DNA of 64,000 bases from Siphonodentalium dalli (GCA_032622095.1 CP136061.1:15688440-15752439), one strand, 5' to 3'. Counted from the first letter of the stretch, positions 10,394 through 21,225 are shown. The notes: a model not told the origin generated them from the letters alone. Numbers and translations are program-made.

Positions 10394-11620
10394 TCAAATC
10401 CGAATAAGCAATGTCTCGTCGCTTGGCGCACATTCGTGGCAATATGGATACGAATACACTGAACAGTTAAACCCGCAATTATTACGACAGTTAACATTCA
10501 TCATTGACGTCATCGGCGTTCTGGACTTCGGTTCAGCTTGCCGATTTGTTGTTGACGTCATCGGTAACTTGAACCTCATTTCCGCATGTCGTTGTATTGA
10601 GACCAGGTCGGACATTTCGTTGCCATGGGGATGGTTTGGCCGTGAGAGCCGTATGGTATAGTCATTGAAGCACACGGAACAGAGTCCTCCTGTCTCGGGT
10701 GACCCAAACATGGTACACGTACGCGTAACGCATCGCTTCGCACCAACCTCATCAGGACGGGGTTTGTTGAAGAACATATTCATTTCTGGTGGAGGACGTA
10801 AATCACTTCTTTCTATTTCCATGTAAGTTTTGTCAGTATCTAAATGCGGGCTACAAATTTCATGGGGCGGTGCCAGCACCGAATCGTTTTCTCGTGTAAA
10901 ATCTTCGAAACCCCACGTGATCTCTGTTGATGTTCGTTGATTGGATACACATGTCGTCTGCTTTTCTGGGTCAGCAATATTGTTCGTATAATGACTATTG
11001 TTGCACGTGTTCTGTTTCCATGCGTTTGTGGAGATAATTTGTTGGTCCGTTCGTTTGCCTCCTCGCCCCAGAAGATTAGTTTCTTCGTTGCTTTTCTTCT
11101 GTCTGTATTCTTCATTGCTCGAATTCGCCTCAAAACCAACATCTATCAAACCGTTATTTTTTGGAGTCCATTGTTCCGGCAATGACTTGTTGTCGAACTT
11201 GACGCAAATATTTCCACTGACGTCTGATATGACATCTAGATACTGATACACGAGTAAATTCGCGAGCGATTCCTCTTGTGGTAACATGAACCGCACGTAC
11301 CCCGAAGCGGTACCCATCAAAGCGTCCACCGGTATAACGTTAATTCCACCCTTCCCATACACGAGTGGGTATAACAACCCCTTATATGAGCCGACGAATA
11401 TAGGAGTCTTGCAACACTCGCTGTTGTTTCTTTCCAGGGGAAGATAAATTCCGGCCAATGATTTACCGCCCGTGTGTCCTGTTGAGGTGACGATTATCGG
11501 CCTCTTGACGACGTTTGATAACACGAAGAGACAGAATGAAGTAAAGCTGGTATCACCTAGTGCTGATGAGTTATCTCCCCTCATGTACTCATCGACTCGC
11601 TTCCACACGGCATCAACGTC
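10394..11620 (-). CDS. A20-like gene, terminal exon (OTU C-half, linker, two A20 fingers)
   Basis: This exon encodes residues 157-564 and ends at TGA (10394-10396). The acceptor is tttctcttttccag, phase 0 with exon 2. It carries RPIIV, GIYLPLE and KGLLYPLV; the last is where active family members have a His-Phe pair. A low-complexity, Asn/Thr/Ser-rich linker runs from about residue 300 to 440. Finger 1 is encoded at 10670-10732 and finger 2 near the C-terminus. Between the fingers the motif PMTS occurs twice, reflecting a short internal duplication with TGACGTCAT in each copy. Confidence 0.88.
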   Translation of the reverse strand, partial: DVDAVWKRVDEYMRGDNSSALGDTSFTSFCLFVLSNVVKRPIIVTSTGHTGGKSLAGIYLPLERNNSECCKTPIFVGSYKGLLYPLVYGKGGINVIPVDALMGTASGYVRFMLPQEESLANLLVYQYLDVISDVSGNICVKFDNKSLPEQWTPKNNGLIDVGFEANSSNEEYRQKKSNEETNLLGRGGKRTDQQIISTNAWKQNTCNNSHYTNNIADPEKQTTCVSNQRTSTEITWGFEDFTRENDSVLAPPHEICSPHLDTDKTYMEIERSDLRPPPEMNMFFNKPRPDEVGAKRCVTRTCTMFGSPETGGLCSVCFNDYTIRLSRPNHPHGNEMSDLVSIQRHAEMRFKLPMTSTTNRQAEPKSRTPMTSMMNVNCRNNCGFNCSVYSYPYCHECAPSDETLLIRI

Positions 11621-14600
11621 CTGGAAAAGAGAAATCCAAACGTGCGATGAAGGTATGCATAACTGGACTACCCGTGTATGTATTTAAACGTGTGATGAAG
11701 TTACGCCTAACTAGACTACCCGCGCATGGGCCCGACTGACCCGTGCATGTATTTTAACCATTCCATGCATGACTGGAGCTTCCTTAAATTTTGCGAAAAC
11801 CCTTTGAATGCATTATCTCATTGGGAGCCTCGAATATATAAGAATATATTGGTCCAACAAAATTTATCTTGACCTTGTAAGCCAGTGCATTCTCTTATAT
11901 GTGTGGCTCCCTATGGGAGACTCGCATATATACGAGAATATACAGGAACACTTCGATGACTGCATGGGGCTTCCTGACATTTTGCGAAAACCCTTTGCTG
12001 GTGCCAATGCATTTTCTTATATATGCGAGTTACCATAGGGAGCTTCGCATATATAAAAGAATACATTGGTCTAATAATATTTACCTTGACCTTGTAAGCC
12101 AGTGCATGCTCTTGTATATGAGAGGCTCCCTATGGAAGACTCGCATATATAAGAAAATGCACTGCCACATGCTCTTTAATGCTGCACCAGCGCAACTCCC
12201 GCCACGAAAGGAGAAGTACAGTTACGTAAATGCCACATTTGACAGTGACAGATACAATTAGCTTGGAATGTGACTAGATATAGGGTTGTAGACCCATGGG
12301 GTCGTGGATGAACATTTGCGTGCCATCCGATTCGAGCGGGACGTGGATGAACATCTGCGTGCCATCCGATTCGAGCGGGAACGCACGTAGTTAAAGATGG
12401 TCTATCTCTGTGTACACACTCTTTATATAGTTTCAGGGATGTAAACTATTATATTTGAATCGAATACTCCTGTCCGGAAACGCTTTTATCGATTAATAGT
12501 GATTATATTTCGGATAGTTTCTGGCATAAACATGGGTGATCGTTTAGCTAACGACCAATAGTGGTAACTGTTAACAGAGACCCGAAATTTTATTGTGTAA
12601 TTTTGTCACAAATAAACGTTAATTATACTCATTATCGCTTGTACCTAATTAATCTGAGACGGCTGACGTTCGGTGCACTCTAATCGCTATCGCTGTTTGA
12701 TATCGCCTGAACGGTCTGTTTTAAAAATAAAACTATAAAATGTCCCTTGTTCAATCATCGCATTATAACATAAAATATTCGAAATAAGATAAATATTAAC
12801 TGATAAAAGCGTTCCCGGGTAGGGGTCTTCAATTCATATCTATTATTTTATACCTACGAAACTATTTCAAATCTGTTATATGAAAAGATAATCCATCTTT
12901 AAACGCATATGAGAAGTTATTCATCAGGTATATACGCAACATCAGGCACGATCATTTCCAAACTAATAGCGACCGTTCAAATCTGTTATACGAAGAGATA
13001 ATCCATCTTTAAACGCATATGAGAAGTTATTCATCAGGCACGATCATTTCCAAATTAATAGCGACCGTTCAAATCTGTTATATGAAGAGATACTCCATCT
13101 TTAAACGCATATGAGAAGTTATTCATCAGGCACGATCATTTCCAAACTAATAACGACCGTTCAAAAAATGAAAGGCTCGCCCCTATCAAGTTTTTATTGA
13201 TACTTGATGAAACGCCATTGAATCTGTTGTAACTCACCTCTATCAAGTTTTTATTGATACATGATGAAACGCCATTGAATCTGTTGTAGAAGAATCGACG
13301 CTTGAAGCTTCCCAGGATCGTGTTGGTAATCGCCAGGAGCAGAAGACCACGTAGAAACAACTGTTTATCTACCACGCCCCACATCACCATGGATATGACG
13401 TCAATCGGATCGCGACCACTGCCTGAAATGTCACGGCGTCATAATATATTATTCATAGCCAGGAACCAGGATTCAATTAAAAGGCGCCCCATTCGTGAAT
13501 TTTCAAAAAATCTAAATTTCAAGCTATAAATTTGAAGGAAAAAAAATCATTATCCCTCATAATCAATGTATGCTATAGCACTATAACAACAAATTATTTA
13601 CCCTCAGAATATGTATGAGAGATTTTTTTCCAAACATGTAAAAAAGTGGTTTAAAAAAAAACAATTTTGTTTAGTTTGACAGGAAATTTGCAAAAAAACA
13701 CACTGAATAATCTAGAGTATGAACATAACTAGGGTATGCGCTCAGTCTATCATTTGAATTCACGACTGTCTATTTTTTTGAAAATTCACGAAAGGGGTTT
13801 TCCTTAGTTAATTGATCGTCCAGTGTGGTATTTCCAACTTTAGTGCAACGCTGGTGTCCAGCATATTAAATGAAATTAATTTGAAACTAAAACCACCAAT
13901 TTTCAACCATTTTGTGATTCTGTGGCCCAGCATAAGGATATAACGTTATCATAGAGCTTGGCAGGCGCATTTCAGTGGCATTTACAGTAGATCGTTTCCT
14001 CTCATCATATCTCTATGACACTATGTGCCATTGCCCCTCCCCCGTGCCCAATACAAAACTGCTAATTAGTCTAACAAAACAATATTTATACTACATTTGG
14101 TCAAACTTGTGGACTGAAATGGTCATCAGTTGGAGAATTTTCTAACCTGCATGAGGGGGAGTATGAGGTTTGAAATTTCCAGTTGAGGCTAGTCTAGTAT
14201 TTGCTAGGATTTGGGATTTTCTTGTAGAGTTTTCAAAATTTGCTCACACCGGGCCGAACAAACACGGTCAGCCCAGATGTGTTCTGTTCTCTTGCCCGTA
14301 GCCGTGTGCATTTGTTTGGAGTTAGATAACTAGATGTTAGGATTTATGAAATTTTTCAGGTTAAAATATATCTAAATGTATTCATATCGGGAACATGGCA
14401 CCATGGTTTGTGAATATATATATGAATATATAGGATATTAGGCCTGAGCACTGAGGCGCAATGGGGGGGGGGGGGGGTGCAAATGGAATTATGCAAAACT
14501 TGTGTTTGGTCTGATTCTGATTCAAGGGGGGTGGAATTTCCGAAGGTGGGAGACCCTCTAGCCACTTCCCTGTTTCACTCTTATATCTAATGTGTAGAAA

Positions 14601-17600
14601 CGATTACACATCAAATGTGTAAACTCGGTTAATGCACATAGCAATGTGTAGTTTCACATACAAATACATTGACCAAGGACCATTTTACACATAATGTGTA
14701 TATTTTGTTACACACAATTGTGTAAGAACGTAGAGCATGCGCATTGCGGTGCCTTCAGTTTCATAGTCTGCTACATGACGCCATATTGTTTGAGTAAATT
14801 TTTTGGAATACAATCTACAGCGATCGTATAGACAAGGAATGTAAGTTCAGAATTCCGACTTGTGGGTATAATATTAATGATATATCAGGATTTATTTGTT
14901 AAACTTTCATGGCGAATACTGCTTTTAGACTATTTTATATGACTGTTGTAATACTAATATTATGCAACCACGCCATGACCATGGTTTGTTCAATTAAAAC
15001 GAAAACTCACACATGACTGAGCAAAATATTATGTACCATTGTACGCCATGAAAGTTTTAACATATACATCTCAATATGTCATCAATACTATATACCCTCA
15101 GTTCGGAATACTGAACTTAGATTCTTGTGTACGATCTATATGTGTAAGAATCTACACAAAATGTGTAAAGGGATATGTGTTGATTTTATGCACACCAGTG
15201 TGTATAAATGTGTAGAAATTTACCCATTTATTGTGTAAAAATGTTACACAATTTGTGTATGTACATAAAACTACACATATACTACACAAATATGTTTAAG
15301 ATCAAAAATGAATAATGATTGTGTAGCAGGGCTAAACATTTTGTGTAGAAAACCTACACATTAGTCATAAGAGTGTTGGGGCGGGTAACGAATAATGGAC
15401 GATCAACGAACAGGGGATTAATTGTTGGTGTCTGGGCAATTTATTTTCGATTGTTTTTGTGGTTTACTAAGATGGGTGTGACAACACGCATATTTTGGCT
15501 GATCCGCCATGTTACCCGCACCATGTTACCGGGGATGGTATAACTACCGAGAAGCGGATATGGTTACCGGGGATGGTATATATATAACTACCGAGAAACG
15601 GATATGGTTACCGGGGATGGTATATATAACTACCGAGAAGCGGATATGGTTACCGGGGATGGTATAACTACCGAGAAGCGGATATGGAACCGACCGCAAT
15701 ACAGCGATTACAGTGAGTGAATACACACTTCAATGTTGTTGCTCATCGAGACGTGATAGTCCCAAGATTAAACATGCAGACAGGTTTTGAGTAGTTGTTG
15801 TTGGTCTCTACCAACTTTTTAAAAATAATTTCTATAAATGTTGAATTCGCATCTAGATGTCGAGACCTGCACCGGAAATCTCGTTGGCTAAAATCCTATA
15901 TATGGGAACTTTTTGATCTTCTGACCCGTTCTGACAGGAAACTTTATAACATTGAACAAACACGCAGGGAATATATTGTTTTGTTAATAAGGTCTTCTTC
16001 CTCAATGATCTACTTCACATTAGGGTCGCAGCTCGAGATTCCATGCTTTTCTGTGACTTATATGAGCCTATAGCTCAATAAACATTTAATTAATTACCCA
16101 GAATAAATTCCATAATTTTAAGCGACGAAAAGCAAAATCTATCACTAAGACACTTAGTACATTATTAAGGAACATGTAATAGCTAAGAAATATATTCCCC
16201 GCGTCATTGTTTCGACTTCACGAGGTTCCCTGTCAAAACTTCTCAGGTTTTGTACTAGTGGAATAGTATTTCTACCGGCGTTAGCCATACGTCGCATCAG
16301 TGCTATAAGGTCGTAACTCCATTTTGGCGGGAAATGAGTATTTGATATCCTTCGAATCGTGAGAAAAAATCCAATCCGATGGGCCAAACTGTTTTTGCAT
16401 TGGATGGCAAATATTCAAACAAACCAGTGACACAAATGTCGTATCTCCAGCGATTTTCACAATTATTCGTGCGATAAGGTCGTATCCAACAGCAGCCCAT
16501 CGGATGCCTCAGGCTGTCCACGTGACTTCTGTTTTGTGTTTGTAAATTCTCAATATGTGCTATATGGTCGTATCTCCGTGTTAGTCACGTGATCATTTTG
16601 GTGATTTAAAATTTGTGATTGTTCTACAACTTTCTGTATGATGATGCACATGAGTGAATTTTCATAATGTAGAATAGGAACTTTTTAGTTCATAGACACA
16701 TGCGATTGCCACCATATTTAGCTTAATCTGTATTTATTAGCACAACTTTCTTATAGCACGGAAACCAATCGCCGTTGGCGTACGCAAAATGTCGTATCTC
16801 CAAACAAGTTATTGATTTTTAAAAGAAAACGAGGGAGTAAACAGAAACAAATATGTGGTTCAATGGACAGCTAATTTCAGTTTTCATTGGGATAAACACA
16901 ACAATACGTCATGCTTTGTCAACATTAGGATAAATGTTGTCTGAAAACTTCAACCTTCATTTTCTCGGAAAGTTGAAAATGTGGGTTACGACCTTATAGC
17001 GCTGATGCGACGCATAGTAGAGAATCATAGCATAATATAGTATAGCTGGGCATCAAATTAAGATAAAAAAAACACCGAACAGTAAATGTAACCATAACAG
17101 TTGAGTTCAGGATGTTATAAAGCACCTATTGGTTTGAGAGAGTAAATGTAACCATAACATGTTATAAAGCACCTATTGGTTTGAGAGAGTAAATGTAACC
17201 ATAACATGTTATAAAGCACCTATTGGTTTGAGACAGTAAATGTAACCATAACATGTTATAAAGCACCTATTGGTTTGAGACAGTAAATGTAACCATAACA
17301 TGTTATAAAGCACCTATTGGTTTGAGACAGTAAATGTAACCATAACAGTTGAATTGAGTATGTTATACACCACCTATTGGTTTGAGACAGTAAATGTAAC
17401 TATAACATGTTATAAAGCACCTATTGGTTTGAGACAGTAAATGTAACTATAACATTCTTGATGTGATGTGATAACTTACCTATTGGTTTTAGAGGATGCA
17501 GCTGAGCGGGTCCCTTCCTGCTGCTGATAATCCCGGCGCTCTCTAACTCAGATCTCGTGATTCTCTCGACCAGCGCGGGATTCACGTTATCTGATCCCTG

Positions 17601-17762
17601 ATTTATGTTGTGGGGTAACGTAACCGTGAATTCGTGAGCTGATTTGAAACACAGAGGTTTGCCTTTATATTCCTGCTCGTAATCCACGTCTTCTCGAATC
17701 ACCTTGGTGATATCTTTTAGGTGGCCTTGACAGCCATTTTTTATCTCATGAGGCAGTTCCAT
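10394..17762 (-). CDS. A20/TNFAIP3-like protein with degenerate OTU domain and two A20 zinc fingers (3 coding exons)
   Basis: Coding exons are 17480-17762, 13238-13422 and 10394-11620 on the minus strand, joined in phase (1, then 0) to give 564 aa. Residues about 40-330 align by eye with the OTU domain of TNFAIP3 (A20), including the MWGV-D block after the active-site loop and the blocks RPIIV and GIYLPLE. Two A20 fingers follow: C453-x4-C458-x11-C470-x2-C473 and C534-x3-C538-x11-C550-x2-C553; the second resembles finger 1 of human A20 (ends CHEC). In the family, A20 edits ubiquitin chains to damp NF-kB signalling. Here the position of catalytic Cys103 is Asp99 (GSGRD instead of GDGNC), His256 aligns with Leu238 and Asp70 with Glu66. 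I infer a catalytically dead ubiquitin-binding protein. It is shorter than human A20, which has seven fingers. Any 5' UTR exon was not located. OTUD7/Cezanne kinship is the alternative. Confidence 0.86.
11790..12185. mobile_element. degenerate copies of the cattctcttatatatgcgag palindrome family (intron 2)
   Basis: Four to six arms related to tgcattctcttatatatgcg and its complement alternate in both orientations, with the stretch cttgaccttgtaagccagtgc occurring twice. Related to the interior of the elements at 3946 and 18398. Confidence 0.6.
12303..12380. repeat. 39-bp tandem duplication
   Basis: Two units of cgtggatgaacatYtgcgtg plus ccatccgattcgagcggga, one mismatch apart, in intron 2 of the A20-like gene. 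Confidence 0.9.
12467..12824. mobile_element. MITE-like element, copy 2 of the family at 2660 (intron 2)
   Basis: Left terminus gtccggaaacgcttttatcg and right terminus gataaaagcgttcccggg are inverted. The interior shows no coding potential. Confidence 0.6.
12870..13166. repeat. 92-bp tandem array, three copies (intron 2)
   Basis: Units start caaatctgttatatgaagag and contain atgagaagttattcatcagg and ccaaactaatagcgaccg. The first copy has a small extra insertion. The array lies next to the exon 2 end duplication. Confidence 0.85.
13176..13289 (-). repeat. 57-bp tandem duplication of the exon 2 3' end and its splice donor
   Basis: Positions 13233-13289 hold the end of exon 2 with donor GAG|GTGAGT; 13176-13232 is a second copy inside the intron. 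In the second copy the donor reads GGGGCGAG, so the GT is lost. The period equals 19 codons. Only the exon-proximal copy can act as a normal donor. Confidence 0.85.
13238..13422 (-). CDS. A20-like gene, coding exon 2 (degenerate catalytic loop)
   Basis: This exon encodes residues 95-156. Acceptor gacatttcag lies just upstream; its pyrimidine tract is poor. The donor is GAG|GTGAGT at 13237. The first residues read GSGRDPIDVISMVMWGVVD where A20 proteins have the GDGNC active-site loop followed by an MWGV-D motif. The splice phase at the loop glycine is 1 on both sides. The 3' end of this exon with its donor is duplicated just downstream in the intron (13176-13232). Confidence 0.83.
13481..13804. 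mobile_element. foldback element in intron 1
   Basis: The left end aaggcgccccattcgtgaat plus tttcaaaaaa is inverted relative to ttttttgaaaattcacgaaa plus ggggttttcctt at the right. It begins about 60 bases upstream of the exon 2 acceptor. Confidence 0.5.
14463..14477. repeat. G15 homopolymer
   Basis: A run of 15 G on the plus strand in intron 1; similar runs lie at 25522, 28393 and 35412. Confidence 0.95.
14576..15375. mobile_element. 800-bp long-inverted-repeat (foldback) element in intron 1
   Basis: The ends cactcttatatctaatgtgt and (complemented) cactcttatgactaatgtgt match. The symmetry continues through repeated tacacaNNNtgtgta motifs and through inner arms containing aagttcagaattccgac and aaactttcatggcg. 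Arms of roughly 400 bases are diverged, so it is not recent. No open frame of note. Confidence 0.75.
15528..15686. repeat. minisatellite, four units of 36-46 bp (intron 1)
   Basis: The unit accggggatggtataactac plus cgagaagcggatatggtt varies in length through a tatata stretch. Confidence 0.9.
15885..16150. repeat. dispersed repeat, copy 1 (related to 27490-27760)
   Basis: The two stretches share tataacattgaacaaacac, ttttgttaata, caataaa and taagcgacgaaaagc in the same order over about 260 bases with many differences. Probably two old copies of an unclassified transposon. Confidence 0.5.
16285..17018. mobile_element. foldback element with tcgtatctcc motifs (intron 1)
   Basis: About 33 bases at the left (acgtcgcatcagtgctataa plus ggtcgtaac) are inverted at the right end. 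The interior carries several gtcgtatctcc motifs, pointing to internal subrepeats. Confidence 0.6.
17110..17479 (-). repeat. 47-bp tandem array derived from the exon 1 3' end and donor (intron 1)
   Basis: Seven intronic units, read on the minus strand, contain tctcaaaccaataggtgct and then gttatagttacatttactg. The exon 1 end reads tctaaaaccaataggtaag and is followed by the same gttatagttacattt. The functional donor is thus the first monomer of the array. The intronic copies keep AATAG|GT but lose the AAGT context, giving weak cryptic donors. Confidence 0.85.
17480..17762 (-). CDS. A20-like gene, coding exon 1 (N-terminus, start of OTU fold)
   Basis: This exon encodes residues 1-94 plus the first base of codon 95. 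The start is fixed by a TAA codon immediately upstream of the ATG in the same frame. A consensus acceptor (tgtttcag) ends at 17776, so 13 bases of 5' UTR precede the ATG in this exon and an upstream untranslated exon is expected. The donor at 17479 is AG|GTAAGT. The stretch HEFTVTLP followed by ALVERI and ELES aligns without gaps to A20 residues leading into the GDGNC loop, which starts in the next exon. Confidence 0.84.
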
Positions 17763-18397
17763 TTATGTGTACAATCTGAAACAATAAAATGATGTATATA
17801 TTATATGCAACACGATGGTCTTATTAATATGTTTGTCCCTCCAAATAGTATCATATATATCGCAGGGGAATTAAAAATATACCAGTTTATTCTGTTTAAT
17901 TTACGTTTACTGGATCCAAGTGGGTAAATGTGCAAGAAATATAAAAGTCTGTAAAAACATAACCACTAAGAAGAACATGGGAAGTTAGAACAACTTCTTA
18001 AATTCTTATGTTCTTGTGTTAATGATTGATAGTTCTCCAATAACAAATCAAACTCAAATCTAATAGTTTATTACTCCGTCAATTACTTATGGAAGAACTG
18101 GAGGATACCAAATATATAATTAATTACAAAATTAAACAACAGTAAATAGTATACATATTCTTATATGCCCAAACACATATGGTGAATATGGATATGAAGT
18201 ACTATTAATATATCGTACAGGTGGGTAACAGACATATGGTTTCATTACGAAATTTCTCGTGTTGAGAGAATTGTTCTGAAAATAAAACTTTTACAGTGAT
18301 TTGTCAACAAACATCGCGAATCGTGTAGTAAGTTCATATATATTTTTTAAATATGATTTTCAGAATATTTTTCAATGAGTTAACCTTTCCCATAAAT

Positions 18398-18855
18398 ATG
18401 ACCCACCATATCAAATCCAGTCGTAAGTCGGGATTTTTTTTACCCTGTGCCAATGCATTCTCTTATATATGCGAGTCGACCATGGGTCGCCTCGCATATA
18501 TAAGAGAATGCATTGGCCTAACAATTTGTTACAATTTTAATAATTTTTTCTTGTATTCTTTAACAATTTTATAATTTCACCCATACAGAGCCCCAGACAA
18601 ACATGAGCAGACGACACTCTTCTATATGCTTCTATATATGTGTGGGGCTCCCTGCAGGGTAATGGATGTTTTTTATTTTATGTCCTAAAAATTGTAAGAA
18701 ACATTTATTTAAAAAACAATGATAAAAAATTGTTAGGCCAATGTATTCTCTTAAATATGCGAGGCGACCTATGGTCGACTCGCATATATAAGAGAATGCA
18801 TTGGCACAGGGTAAAAAAATCCCGATTTACGACTGGATTTGATATGGCGGGTCAT
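18398..18855. mobile_element. MITE of the TGACCCGCC family (458 bp), AAAT target duplication
   Basis: AAAT flanks at 18394-18397 and 18856-18859. Termini and internal palindromes match the copy at 3946-4377. The paralogous stretch near 19997 (ccattaaatatttacc) is the empty site: removing the element and one AAAT gives a sequence of the same length. Confidence 0.85.
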
Positions 18856-18894
18856 AAATATTTACCTTCGAGTTTTTTATTAAACTTTGATATC

Positions 18895-19270
18895 GTATTG
18901 GAGTAATTTGAAGTTTATTGGTAATAATTCTACTGTATCAGTAATTTGAAGTTTATTGGTAATAATTCTACTGTATCAGTAATTTGAAGTTTATTGGTAA
19001 TAATTATACTGTATCAGTAATTTCAAGTTTATTGGTAATAATTCTACTGTATCAGTAATTTCAAGTTTATTGATAATAATTCTACTGTGTCAGTAATTTC
19101 AAGTTTATTGGTAATAATTCTACTGTATCAGTAATTTGAAGTTTATTGGTAATAATTCTACTGTATCAGTAATTTGAAGTTTATTGGTAATAATTCTACT
19201 GTATCAGTAATTTTACAGCAATGGGTTCATGAAGTTTATTGGTAATAATTCTACTGTATCAGCAATGGGT
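18895..19270. repeat. 39-bp tandem array, about nine units
   Basis: The unit is cagtaatttgaagtttattg plus gtaataattctactgtat. The paralogous copy 2 has one diverged unit near 20040-20090, so the expansion followed the segmental duplication or was not copied. Confidence 0.9.
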
Positions 19271-19415
19271 TCAATTTGCGAAATCTCATTATTGGAAAGT
19301 TTTTTTTTATGGTGGCAATAAGAATAAAGTCAAAAGAAAAGTCTGTTTTTCCTGTACTCGATGATAGTTGTTTTAAAAACTTTTATGTTATGTCGAATCC
19401 ATCTAAAGTTGTTTT

Positions 19416-20250
19416 ACAGTGTCTTATTAATATGTTGTCACTCCAAATGTTATCATATATACACGCAGGGGAATTACAATTATACCGATTTATTCTATTT
19501 TAATTTTCGTTTACAGGGACCCATGTGCAAAAAACATAAAAGTCTGTACAAACATTACCACTAAGAAGAACATGGAGAAAATTAGATAAACTTCTTAAAT
19601 TATTATGTTCGTATGTTCATGATTGATAGTTCTCCAATAACAAATAAAAATCAAATCTAATAGTTTATTACTCCGTCAATTACTTATGGAACTGGAGGAT
19701 ACCAAATATATAATGAATTACAAAAATAAACAGCAGCTACATGTAAATAATATACATATCTTATATGCCCAAACAAATATGGTGAATATGGATTTGAAGT
19801 AGTACTAATATATCGTATAGATGGGTAACAACCAAATGGTTTCATAACGAAAGTTCTCGTGTTGAGATAATTGTTCTGATAATAAAACTGTTACAGTGAT
19901 TTGTCAACAAACATCGCGAATCGTGTAGTAAGTTCAAATATTTTTTGATTGAATAAAGTTTTCAGAATATTGTTCATTGATTTGACATTTCCATTAAATA
20001 TTTACCGTCAAGTTTTTATTAAACTTTGGTAGCGTATTGGAATAATCTGAACTTTTTGGTAATTCCACCGTATCCGTAATATTACAGCAATGGTTTCAAT
20101 TTGGGAAATCTCGTTATTAGAGAGTTATTTATGTTGACAATAAAAACAAAGTCAAAAGAAAGTCTCTTTTTTTCCTGTACTGGATGATAGTTGTTTTACA
20201 AACTTTTATATTATTTCGAATCCCTCTAAAGATGTTTAACATTGTTCCAG
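19416..20250. repeat. segmental duplication, copy 2 (compact)
   Basis: Diverged tandem copy of 17815-19415 without the MITE and with one monomer of the 39-bp unit. It ends near tctaaagatgtttaacattg. No coding signal was seen. Confidence 0.8.
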
Positions 20251-20654
20251 AACTATAGTCACAATAATACCACAGAAATTCCACAACAGTTTTGAATATG
20301 GTCTGTAGTATAAATTACAATAGTGCCTTCTACACTAGAATCTGCTAGAATATAAATAAAAAACGAAATCTAATTTCCTCAAAATTCGTTTTACGACACT
20401 ACACACCCCTACATTGAGTTCCGATATCTCTAAAACACTAAATATATCTACAATGGGTTCCATAGGATCATAATATATACATAATATATCACAGTCAATT
20501 CACCTGCACCTAAACAAGTATGTAAGAATACTGTTTTTACGAAGGGTATAACTAACTGATCACAAGAGGAGGTGATTTCTGATAAAATAATAATAACTAT
20601 TGAAACATTGAATGGAAACAGTTTAAAAGACGATAGAAGTTAAAGCTAAGAGCC

Positions 20655-21225
20655 CCATTTGATCCAACACTACGCTAAAGATGTATACACGAACCCTCTT
20701 AGTTGGTGGTGCCATAAGGATGTTAACCCTTTCATGACTGATGATTCCCACAATTTTTGCGAAAACCTTGTGCCAATGCATTCTCTTATATATACGAGTC
20801 GACCATAGGTCGCCTCGCAGATATAAAAGAATGCATTGGCCTAACAAATTTTATATCATTTTTTATAATTGTTAAAAAATGTAAGAAACAATTTAAAAAA
20901 TGATAACAAATTATTTAAGAATGTAATATATAATGATACAAATGATAAAATTGTTAAAGAATGTAAGTAAAAGTGATAAAATTGTTAAAGAATATAAGAG
21001 AAATGATACAGAATCTTTTGTTATAGAATGTAAGAAAAGATAAAAAATGATAAAAGAATGCAAGAAAAAACGATACAAAATGATAAAAAATATAGGCCAA
21101 TGCAAGCTCTTATGTGAGGCGACCTGTGTGAGGCGACCTGTGTGAGGCGACCTGTGGTCCCATTAGATTTAACTCCACGTTACAGAAGTATACACGAAAT
21201 ATGTTAGTTGACGATACCATAAGGT
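20655..21225. mobile_element. palindrome-family element flanked by 70-bp direct repeats
   Basis: A cattctcttatatatacgag palindrome (20778-20850) and a gcctcac triplet repeat (21113-21158) enclose AT-rich sequence. Related stretches containing gtatacacgaa and ccataagg lie on both sides (20655-20725 and 21158-21225). Confidence 0.5.

Larger units (their letters stand above)
17815..19415. repeat. segmental duplication, copy 1 (expanded)
   Basis: Aligns along its length with 19416-20250: shared stretches include cttattaatatgttt, aagaagaacatgg, agttctccaataacaaat, gatttgtcaacaaacatcgc and tcctgtactcgatgatagtt. It is longer than copy 2 because of the MITE at 18398 and the array at 18895. Confidence 0.8.

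Noticed and set aside
16154-16521. Minus-strand open frames in intron 1 of the A20-like gene
   Set aside because: They overlap the foldback element at 16285-17018 and do not match the A20 alignment; the exon order is complete without them.
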